The translations under genes and the position numbers were made by a program. Shown here one piece after another: positions 52,870 through 59,889 of a stretch of 64,000 nt of DNA. Position 1 is the stretch's first letter. Each line of letters starts with the position of its first letter. The notes beneath the pieces are model-generated. The model had not been told where the DNA came from, made no database searches, and was given only the letters and a program-made list of their open reading frames with translations. This DNA is from CAZIKF01 sp964539825 (GTDB lineage Bacteria; Muiribacteriota; UBA6191): positions 20,782-84,781 of the forward strand of contig CAZIKF010000022.1 of the NCBI GenBank assembly GCA_964539825.1, written 5' to 3'.

Positions 52870-54045
52870 GTGAGCCAAAAAGAAACTGAGAAAAACCATC
52901 TAAACCATCAACGCAACGCTGTCCAGCCTTTGGTGAATTCCTTGAAAGAGGCCCTGAAGGAATTTGAACTAAGAGAGTCGCAAGGGATTCGGGAAGTTCT
53001 TGGGCTTCCCTTTCCACATTGGCCTCTTCTCAATGAGACAATGTCTGGATTAAGACCAGGAACTTTGACCCTTTTGGGGGGATCCAGAGCACAACAGCGT
53101 AGGGCATTCCTGATGGAGTGGTGTGTGGCACTAACCCGCAGTTCCAAGTTACCCGCTCTGTTTGTAAGCTTTGAAATGACCGTTCGTGATCTTGTGTTCG
53201 CTCGTATTTCCCGAGAGTCAGCTCTACCCTTTCATACAGTGGCATCGCTCAAACTGCTCGGAGATCCACTACGCAAAAACAAGCTCCAAAAGGGCCTTAA
53301 GAATCTAGCTCCCTACCAGGGCTTACTCCATCTCTCTGGAGGGTTGGAGGCTCCTGACTACAGTTCTCTTGACCAGGAGATAAAGCGGATACGATCCCTT
53401 GGCAATCAGAAGTCACCGGTGGTCTTTGTGGATTGGCTTAATGTTATGTCTGGTGACGCTTCTGAGTCCCATGAGGCGAGAGTTTGCTCACTTGCCAGGG
53501 CGTTAAAGTGCCTTGCTGTCAAGCATGCGGTACCCGTGATCGCAGGACTTGATTTCGAAAGAAGTCCTCAAGAGGTCAACGCAGACGCGACCGAGGAATC
53601 AGTGTTTTTTGAGCAGGTTGCTGCTGCAGAACAGCTCCGTACCATTGCTGATCATTCTTTTACGGTGTGTTTGTCTCATTCAGATACCAGGGAAGCGGTA
53701 AGGCTGTTGGAAAATAAAGCTCTTGAAAAGGGTGCCGCACCCTCCTCCATCCCACCGGTCGGGGTACTTAAGATAGGGAATGGAAATAGCCCGGGCCAGT
53801 CCTCTGAATCCCAGGGAATCTTATTTTTGTTTGCGCAAGAAACCGGGCATTGTATGGAATTGGGTTTAGCGTCGGATCAGGAAATCGTGCGATTCAGTCG
53901 ATTAGAAAAACAAGTAAATGCTCTCGATGAGCAAGATGTATGGAACTTTCGCGACGCAGTAACCGAAAAGACAGACATTCTGTACTCTACCGCGGGTCCT
54001 ACTTCACCCAAAGAGAAGATCAAAGTCTCAGTGAAATTGACCTGA
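52870..54045 (+). CDS. DnaB-like RecA-fold protein with degenerate Walker A
   Basis: 391 residues, GTG start with GAGGAGAG about six bases upstream. Residues ~55-290 follow the DnaB helicase C-terminal domain: MSGLRPGTLTLLGG, FVSFEMTVRDLVFARISRES (DnaB: SLEM...SE) and a Walker-B-like VVFVDWLNVM. The Walker A loop, normally RPSMGKT, is GSRAQQRR (71-78) with no Lys-Thr, so ATP hydrolysis is unlikely. The C-terminal ~100 residues are unassigned. It stands alone between the glycan genes; role unknown. Confidence 0.72.
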   Translation: MSQKETEKNHLNHQRNAVQPLVNSLKEALKEFELRESQGIREVLGLPFPHWPLLNETMSGLRPGTLTLLGGSRAQQRRAFLMEWCVALTRSSKLPALFVSFEMTVRDLVFARISRESALPFHTVASLKLLGDPLRKNKLQKGLKNLAPYQGLLHLSGGLEAPDYSSLDQEIKRIRSLGNQKSPVVFVDWLNVMSGDASESHEARVCSLARALKCLAVKHAVPVIAGLDFERSPQEVNADATEESVFFEQVAAAEQLRTIADHSFTVCLSHSDTREAVRLLENKALEKGAAPSSIPPVGVLKIGNGNSPGQSSESQGILFLFAQETGHCMELGLASDQEIVRFSRLEKQVNALDEQDVWNFRDAVTEKTDILYSTAGPTSPKEKIKVSVKLT

Positions 54046-54048
54046 GGT

Positions 54049-54339
54049 TTAGGATTCCATTCGCTTCACACGAGTTCTCAAATCAATCAGAAACCAAAGA
54101 AGTATTCCTTGAAATAAGAGAATCAATGCCAGGGAAAAAGGGACCAGGAGATTATGATGGGACTTAGTCCAGGCGATCAGGCCGATGTGGGGTTCTAAAA
54201 TCGCCCCCATTAAGAAGAGGACATAAAAGAAAACTGAATAAGCGCAGCCTGCAACCACCAGGAAAAAGGCACTGCGGACCAACTCTACGAAACGGGAAGG
54301 GATTCCAGTGACTTCAGAACGACTAGCTGCGGAAGACAT
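54049..54339 (-). CDS. Small membrane protein of unknown function
   Basis: 96 residues. Two hydrophobic segments, about 22-48 (FFLVVAGCAYSVFFYVLFLMG) and 64-87, and a short positively charged end (DLRTRVKRMES) that should face the cytoplasm. It lies 17 bases downstream of the sugar-transferase gene, on the same strand, and may interact with that membrane enzyme. No family recognised. Confidence 0.7.
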   Translation of the reverse strand: MSSAASRSEVTGIPSRFVELVRSAFFLVVAGCAYSVFFYVLFLMGAILEPHIGLIAWTKSHHNLLVPFSLALILLFQGILLWFLIDLRTRVKRMES

Positions 54340-54356
54340 TTGGAAATTCTAACATC

Positions 54357-55745
54357 TCAATAGCCACTCTGTAGAAATACCAATTTAAAAAAAGTTTGAA
54401 AAAGGATTCTGATGTCAAAGAAAAAGGACCAATTCTCAACATAATGTAGATCATAAGCCGTACGGTCCTCGATACTGGACTGTCCCCTGAGTCCGTTGCA
54501 CTGAGACCAGCCGGTGATTCCCCCACGAACCTTGTGGCGCAGCATATAGCTGGGAAGTTCCTGTTTGAATTCGTTTACAAAGACGGGGCGCTCGGGCCTG
54601 GGACCAACAAGGCTCATATCTCCATTGATCACATTGAGGAGCTGTGGTAATTCATCGATGCTTGTTCTACGCAGAAAAGCCCCGATTCTGGTCCAGCGGT
54701 CATCATTCTTAACAGCCCACATGGGCCCGGTTTTGGCTTCCGCATCTACTTTCATAGAACGAAATTTATACATACGAAATGTCTTTCCATCCAGTCCGAC
54801 ACGATCCTGGCTATAGAGCGCTGGTCCCCCATCCTCGATTTTGATTGCCAGCCATACAAGAATGAGCAGGGGTGAGATTAGAATGGACCCGATGGAAGCT
54901 CCCAGGAAGTCAAAGGTTCGTTTCAATTTCATTTGAACCCCGTATATAGGCAGGTTTGAGCCAACACTAACAACAGGAACTCCATGGATATCTCCAATGC
55001 TGACCTGTCTTGTCACGACCTCAAAGAGATCTGGGATCACGCTGAATCGAACTCCCTTGGATTCACAGGTAGAAACTATATCCAGAGCCTGTTTGATGGC
55101 GTTTCCTTCCAGAGCGACAATTACGTGGTCAATACGATGCTCCTTGAGGAATTTTTTAAATTGGTTCAAGGGGCCTAGATAATTGATATGACTGGGAAGA
55201 TGAATGGTTGGAGCCCCAATCAACGACAAATTTAGATCCGTACGATTTCGCCGCATGGTTTCAAATACATCAACACCACGATTCCCTGTACCTACGATGA
55301 GGATGTTATTGCGCTCGAAGGAAAGAGGCGAGATCAGGCGAATCACTTTATCTCGCAGAAGATAGTAGAGGTTCATAAAGACCATGAGAAATCCAAGGGA
55401 AATCACAAAGCCGGTCCGTGAGAATTCTACCTCACGATAAAAAAAGGCAAAGGAGGTAAGGACCAGAAAACCAAGAAAGATCCCTTTGGTAAGATGCCAA
55501 CTGTTTTCCGCATTAAATCGAAATCCGCGACTATATTGACCGGAAAAAGAGAGAACAAAAAACAAGATAAAGGCGACCAGCCAAAAGATGTTGGAATAGG
55601 TGGAAAATTCTGGAATTCCCAGTGGCGAGGGAATCCAGCCAGACTCAAAACGAAAGACATAGGAAAGAACCAGGATCAGATAGATCGCTGGAACATCCAG
55701 GATGGATGCTGTGTATCCGGAGGTTGTACCAGGTGCCACTCTCAT
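54357..55745 (-). CDS. Polyprenyl-phosphate sugar-1-phosphate transferase (WcaJ/CpsE family)
   Basis: 462 residues from ATG 55745. The N-terminal half has four to five membrane segments and a CoA-binding-like Rossmann domain (ILIVGTGNRGVDVFE); from about residue 270 comes the catalytic bacterial sugar transferase domain: KRTFDFLGA, YKFRSMKVDA, RRTSIDELPQLLNVINGDMSLVGPRPE and KVRGGITGW. It loads glucose-1-P or another hexose-1-P onto undecaprenyl phosphate, the usual first membrane step of capsule or O-antigen synthesis. A TTG 18 bases upstream (55763) lies ahead of a TATAAT that would be its own -10, so the ATG start is preferred. Confidence 0.9.
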   Translation of the reverse strand: MRVAPGTTSGYTASILDVPAIYLILVLSYVFRFESGWIPSPLGIPEFSTYSNIFWLVAFILFFVLSFSGQYSRGFRFNAENSWHLTKGIFLGFLVLTSFAFFYREVEFSRTGFVISLGFLMVFMNLYYLLRDKVIRLISPLSFERNNILIVGTGNRGVDVFETMRRNRTDLNLSLIGAPTIHLPSHINYLGPLNQFKKFLKEHRIDHVIVALEGNAIKQALDIVSTCESKGVRFSVIPDLFEVVTRQVSIGDIHGVPVVSVGSNLPIYGVQMKLKRTFDFLGASIGSILISPLLILVWLAIKIEDGGPALYSQDRVGLDGKTFRMYKFRSMKVDAEAKTGPMWAVKNDDRWTRIGAFLRRTSIDELPQLLNVINGDMSLVGPRPERPVFVNEFKQELPSYMLRHKVRGGITGWSQCNGLRGQSSIEDRTAYDLHYVENWSFFFDIRILFQTFFKLVFLQSGY

Positions 55746-55754
55746 GGAGGCGGG

Positions 55755-55783
55755 ATTATACAAGTTCTCCAGATACTTATCAA
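55755..55783 (-). promoter_or_regulatory. Sigma-70-type promoter of the sugar-transferase gene
   Basis: On the minus strand TTGATA (55783-55778) and TATAAT (55760-55755) are separated by 17 bases, a near-consensus pair. Transcription would start about 7 bases after the -10, at or next to the ATG at 55745, which predicts a leaderless or almost leaderless message. The palindromic element at 55787 begins four bases upstream of the -35. Confidence 0.65.
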
Positions 55784-55786
55784 AGA

Positions 55787-55870
55787 TGATGCGAGAACCG
55801 GTACTTAGGTATAGGTTAGGTCACCACTTCCTTCCAACCTAACCCATACCACGCACCGGCCCTCGCATCA
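55787..55870 (-). repeat. Palindromic hairpin element A
   Basis: 84 bases. From 55787.55870 inward there are 29 Watson-Crick pairs, one T.C mismatch (55805.55852), one bulged A (55807), and an 11-base loop (55824-55834). The six remaining oppositions (55796, 55797, 55803, 55813, 55822, 55823 with their partners) are A.C or C.A on the + strand, which are U.G or G.U on the - strand. Its basal ~20 pairs match element B at 63632. It lies between divergent genes and has no U-run, so it is not a terminator. A mobile REP/MITE-like hairpin or an RNA structure is possible. Confidence 0.8.
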
Positions 55871-55906
55871 CGAAGCCGAAATTTTGTTGATTTGGTAATT
55901 CTGATC

Positions 55907-55935
55907 TTGATTCAGAGTTCTTTCTCCGGGATACT
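55907..55935 (+). promoter_or_regulatory. Candidate promoter of yjbQ
   Basis: TTGATT (55907-55912) and GATACT (55930-55935) with a 17-base spacer, each matching four of six consensus positions. The predicted start near 55942 would leave a short leader containing the GGAAGGGG ribosome-binding site before ATG 55954. Confidence 0.4.
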
Positions 55936-55953
55936 GGCCTGGAAGGGGTGCCT

Positions 55954-56364
55954 ATGTTTCAAACTCAGATTGAAGTTCGTACTCGCGGCAAGGGACTTCT
56001 CCTCATTACTCGGGAAATTGAACAAGCCCTGAGGGGAAACCTTCCCCAGACCGGGCTCCTTCATTTATTCCTTTTGCATACATCAGCCTCTCTTTTGATT
56101 CAGGAAAATGCGGATCCCACCGCCAGACAGGATTTAGAGGAGTTCCTGGAGAGACTCGCTCCGGAAGGGCAAAGTTGGCATCGTCACACCTTGGAGGGAC
56201 CAGATGACACTACTTCTCATCTAAAATCCGCTTTGACAAACTCCTCTCTGAACATTCCGATCAGCAATTGCGCACTTGGTCTGGGGACCTGGCAGGGGAT
56301 ATACCTCTGGGAGCACCGGCGCTCTGCGCACCTCAGAAGACTCACTCTCACAGTTCTCTCCTGA
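55954..56364 (+). CDS. yjbQ: YjbQ/UPF0047 family protein
   Basis: 136 residues. The ATG at 55954 is chosen because GGAAGGGG lies six bases before it; the GTG at 55948 sits inside that site. LLHTSASLLIQENADP, HRHTLEGPDDTTSHLKSAL and LGTWQGIYLWEHR are the family blocks with conserved His residues. Members are small trimeric proteins sometimes annotated as secondary thiamine-phosphate synthase because overexpression can replace ThiE; the physiological role is unclear. It precedes ftsL by 93 bases. Confidence 0.9.
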   Translation: MFQTQIEVRTRGKGLLLITREIEQALRGNLPQTGLLHLFLLHTSASLLIQENADPTARQDLEEFLERLAPEGQSWHRHTLEGPDDTTSHLKSALTNSSLNIPISNCALGLGTWQGIYLWEHRRSAHLRRLTLTVLS

Positions 56365-56457
56365 TTAGGGTAAACTCCAAAAAGTCCTGGCGGTCAGGTT
56401 GACATAAAGGGTAAAATACTGTCGCAATTTGTATGAGTTTGTTCTATTAGGAGGGCT

Positions 56458-56805
56458 ATGTCTGTACCTGTTCGTTCTGTCCCCCCCCAAGAAGCGTTAA
56501 GAACACGCTTTCTGGGAAATCAGAAAAGGATCACCTTCTCTTTTATCATGCTCCTTTGCTTTGCCTCGATTCTTCTTCTGAATTATCTCTTTTTGGACAT
56601 GAAGCTGTTGGAACTGGTGAATGAAGGAGAAAACCTGAAAAGAAAAATAGTCTCACTTGAGAAGCGTCGGGATAAATACCTCCAGGAGCAGGTGATGCTC
56701 AGTTCACTGCAGCGCATTGAATTTATTGCCAAAGAGCAGTTGGGTATGGTGGTTCCGACCAGGAAGGACAGAATTTATCTTGCCAAGCCCGATGAATCCA
56801 AGTGA
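56458..56805 (+). CDS. ftsL: FtsL-like cell division protein
   Basis: 115 residues: a short cytoplasmic start, one membrane segment (about 24-46) and a periplasmic coiled-coil (LLELVNEGENLKRKIVSLEKR). Position directly before rsmH and ftsI identifies it as the FtsL/DivIC-type divisome protein that links FtsQ-FtsB to FtsI-FtsW, although sequence alone is weak in this family. A strong AGGAGG (56449-56454) precedes the ATG. TTGACA at 56399-56404 may be a -35, but I see no matching -10. Confidence 0.82.
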   Translation: MSVPVRSVPPQEALRTRFLGNQKRITFSFIMLLCFASILLLNYLFLDMKLLELVNEGENLKRKIVSLEKRRDKYLQEQVMLSSLQRIEFIAKEQLGMVVPTRKDRIYLAKPDESK

Positions 56806-57745
56806 AGTCCCACATTACCCCGTACTTTATCGGGAAGTGATAGGGCACCTTCCTGAATCCTGCGAGACTTTTTTCGATGGTACTCTTGGGCATGGAGGTC
56901 ACGCAAAGGAGATTCTAAGCAAACGAAAGGATCTAGAACTATATTTTGCTGTGGATCAGGATCCAGAGGTGGTACGCCGATTTGAAAGTGATCCAATCGA
57001 CCCCAGGGTTGTACTGATACAAGGAAATTTTTCTGAGGTTTTGTCTCAGAGAGAAAAACATTTTGGTGAAAAAAGGCTGGATGTGGTTTTTCTGGATTTG
57101 GGTACCTCCCAGTACCAGTTAAAAAATCCTTCAAGGGGATTTTCATTTCTCCATGACGGCCCTTTGGATATGCGTATGAACCCAGGCGAAGGAATACCTC
57201 TTTCTAGCTGGATTTCACAGGCTGAAATTGAGGAAATATCTGGAGTTTTACGTGACTTCGGAGAGGAAAAGTTTCATTTTAGAATCGCACGAGCCATCGT
57301 GGAAAATAGGGAAAGAATAACGACCACACTTGATCTGGCTAAAGTAATTGAGAATTGTCTGCCAAAGTCATACCTGAGAAAATCACCGATTCATGGGGCA
57401 ACCAGATCCTTTCAGGCCTTTCGAATCTTTTTAAACCGAGAGCTGGAGTCCCTTGAGACGGCTCTTGATAACGCCATAGAAGCATTGCGTCCGGGAGGTA
57501 GGATCTTAGTCATTAGTTTCCACTCTCTTGAAGATCGAATCGTCAAACGTAGATTCCAGGATTGGGAGTCTGAGTTAGGAGTTCCCGACGAATTGAGGCA
57601 TATTTTCAAAGATGCCAGGAAAGCCCGCGGTAAAAGGAATCCCAGGAAACCTATTCGGCCATCAATGGAAGAAATTTCTGAAAACGATGCTTCACGCTCT
57701 GCGCGTTTGAGGGTATTTGTGAGAGGTAGCGATGCAGCCAATTGA
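56792..57745 (+). CDS. rsmH: 16S rRNA (cytosine(1402)-N(4))-methyltransferase
   Basis: 317 residues from ATG 56792, which overlaps ftsL by 14 bases; a longer frame from 56717 has no counterpart in the family. HYPVLYREVIGHL opens the protein, FFDGTLGHGGHA is the SAM motif, and FLDLGTSQYQLKNPSRGFSF plus DGPLDMRMNP are RsmH (MraW) signatures. LVISFHSLEDRIVKRRF follows near the end. It N4-methylates C1402 in the ribosomal P site. The dcw position is conventional. Confidence 0.96.
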   Translation: MNPSEVPHYPVLYREVIGHLPESCETFFDGTLGHGGHAKEILSKRKDLELYFAVDQDPEVVRRFESDPIDPRVVLIQGNFSEVLSQREKHFGEKRLDVVFLDLGTSQYQLKNPSRGFSFLHDGPLDMRMNPGEGIPLSSWISQAEIEEISGVLRDFGEEKFHFRIARAIVENRERITTTLDLAKVIENCLPKSYLRKSPIHGATRSFQAFRIFLNRELESLETALDNAIEALRPGGRILVISFHSLEDRIVKRRFQDWESELGVPDELRHIFKDARKARGKRNPRKPIRPSMEEISENDASRSARLRVFVRGSDAAN

Positions 57746-59795
57746 TCGGAAGATTCGTTGGTTTATGGCCATGGCCTTTGTTTTATATGGGGTAGTCCTG
57801 CTTCGTCTCTTCTGGATTCAGGTTATTGATCATGATCTGTGGTCTGAGAAGGCGCGCAAACAGCACATCCTCAAGCAAAAAATTGTTCGAAAGCGCGGTG
57901 CGATCCATGATCGATTCGGAAATGTCCTTGCCTACACCGCTGCGGTAAAGCAGTTGATCTGTGACCCCATGCGGTTACAGAATCCTGAATCAACCCTTGC
58001 TCTTCTTTCCACCTATACAAATCTTCAAACCAGAACCATCATGCCTCGGTTGAAGAAAGCGATGAAGAACAAAAGAAGATATTTTTTGGTCAAGGAAGAC
58101 GTTACTCTTGATGAGTTTCATCGTATCCGGGAGCGCATAGAGGAGGAGCGCAAAATTCTCTCCTCTCCTGAATCTGCCGGATTGCTGGCCAATTGTGTGT
58201 ACTTTCGTGATTCAACCAAACGCTATTATCCCTACAACATGATCGCTTCCAGTCTGCTTGGTTTCGTGGGAAGAGACGGAGAAGGATTGGAGGGAGTAGA
58301 GCTTTTTTATGAAGAAATGCTCAAAGGTAAAAATGGAGTTAAAGTTTATGAACGGGGACTTAACGGGCTGGTTATTCCTAATAGTGAACGAACTTTAGAG
58401 CAGCCAGATGGTGGAACCAGCATTTATATGACCATTGATGTGGTGATTCAGTATCTCGTTGAGAAAAAGCTCAGGGAAGCCTACGAACAGCATCGCCCCA
58501 AGAACGCAGTAATCGTAGTCATGAACCCATGGAATGGAGAAGTCCTTGCCATGGCTTCTCAGCCCAATTTCAATCCAAACTATTTTCCTTACTATACTCA
58601 GGAAGACTATAAGAACAGATCTATCTCAGACCAGTTCGAACCTGGCTCCACCATGAAAGTAATTACGCTTGCTGCAGCTCTCGAGTCGCATGCGATAAAT
58701 ACTGAGGACCTCTTTAGTTGTGTGGGGTACATCGAGCTATATGATGTATTTCGAATTCATTGTGATGGTAGGCAGGCACACGGAGATCTCACACCAGGGA
58801 TGATCCTGAAAAAGTCTTGTAACGTGGGCGCTATTCAAATCGCTCAAAGGCTAGGGACTCGGAGACTCTTTGATTATCTGAGCCGCTTTGGATTTGGTGA
58901 AAAGACAGGGGTGCAATTACCCGGGGAGATCAGGGGTGTGAATCGTCCGCCCGAAAAATGGTCGGGACTTTCGCTTGCGGCACTCTCCATTGGACAGGAG
59001 ACTGCGGTGAATACTTTGCAGTTGCTGCGAGCCTTTTCCAGTATTGTAAACGGTGGAGTCCTGTATCATCCCAAGATTCTTACTAAAACCAAGACGTTTG
59101 AGCGGGTGTCGGAAACCATCGAACCTATGCCTGTTCGGCGGGTGATTTCCAAAGAAACCTCCAGGACTATTTCAGACATGCTCAAACATGTCACCGAGCC
59201 GGGGGGATCAGGAAGAAGGGCGGCGATTCCAGGTTATGGAGTACTGGGCAAGACTGGTACAGCGCAGAGCCTCGCAGAAATGCACAAAGAGACTTCTGCC
59301 TGGGATGATGGCCTGAATCCCAAAGTAGTAGCTTCCTTTATCGGTGCTATACCTGCTGAGGACCCACAACTTGTGATGTACGTGGTAGTGAATGAGCCCC
59401 AGGGAGAAAAATATTATGGGGGTCAGGTTGCTGCCCCTATTTTCAAGGAGTTGGGTCGCGAAATTCTAACTTATCTGGAAATTCCTCCCTCAAGATCTAA
59501 TCTTGAGGACGAGTCCAGAGAAGATCCCGTTCCTACGGCGGATTCCATCTTAAGAGAATCAAACGAGGATCCTCTGCCCCAGTGGCCCGATGAGCCTCTT
59601 CACCCAGAGGTGGCTCCAGCCATAGAGCAGGCCATTGAAGAAATGCCGGATTGGATCAACCTGGCCTCACGAAATGAAGAACTTACGGCGCAGCGCACCC
59701 TGGCTGGAAGTTCCACTGTGCAGGAGGTCCCCGTATCTGGAGTGCTCCGTACAGATGAGTTCGTAAATATGCTCATTGCAGAAGAAGGCCGTTAA
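57732..59795 (+). CDS. ftsI: Peptidoglycan D,D-transpeptidase FtsI (PBP3)
   Basis: 687 residues. One membrane anchor at about 9-29, a PBP dimer domain with RGAIHDRFGN, then the transpeptidase domain with STMK (nucleophile Ser306, Lys309), SCN (362-364) and KTG (507-509). It cross-links septal peptidoglycan. The C-terminal ~95 residues after the catalytic domain are acidic and Pro-rich, with no PASTA repeat, longer than in E. coli. It overlaps rsmH by 14 bases. A 94-base gap leads to the murE-murF fusion. Confidence 0.96.
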   Translation: MQPIDRKIRWFMAMAFVLYGVVLLRLFWIQVIDHDLWSEKARKQHILKQKIVRKRGAIHDRFGNVLAYTAAVKQLICDPMRLQNPESTLALLSTYTNLQTRTIMPRLKKAMKNKRRYFLVKEDVTLDEFHRIRERIEEERKILSSPESAGLLANCVYFRDSTKRYYPYNMIASSLLGFVGRDGEGLEGVELFYEEMLKGKNGVKVYERGLNGLVIPNSERTLEQPDGGTSIYMTIDVVIQYLVEKKLREAYEQHRPKNAVIVVMNPWNGEVLAMASQPNFNPNYFPYYTQEDYKNRSISDQFEPGSTMKVITLAAALESHAINTEDLFSCVGYIELYDVFRIHCDGRQAHGDLTPGMILKKSCNVGAIQIAQRLGTRRLFDYLSRFGFGEKTGVQLPGEIRGVNRPPEKWSGLSLAALSIGQETAVNTLQLLRAFSSIVNGGVLYHPKILTKTKTFERVSETIEPMPVRRVISKETSRTISDMLKHVTEPGGSGRRAAIPGYGVLGKTGTAQSLAEMHKETSAWDDGLNPKVVASFIGAIPAEDPQLVMYVVVNEPQGEKYYGGQVAAPIFKELGREILTYLEIPPSRSNLEDESREDPVPTADSILRESNEDPLPQWPDEPLHPEVAPAIEQAIEEMPDWINLASRNEELTAQRTLAGSSTVQEVPVSGVLRTDEFVNMLIAEEGR

Positions 59796-59889
59796 ACTAC
59801 CAATAGTTCTTTAGCGGAGCATTTCCATGACCTTCCCATCAGAACGCGGTTAGGATAGGCTACCTGATTTTAAGAGAAAAGGTGATTTT

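Noticed and set aside
55787..55870. Element A as an intrinsic terminator
   Set aside because: It lies between two genes that are transcribed away from each other and no T-run follows on either strand.
56717..56791. Longer N-terminus of RsmH
   Set aside because: The additional 25 codons are ftsL sequence read in another frame; family members start just before HYPVLYREV.
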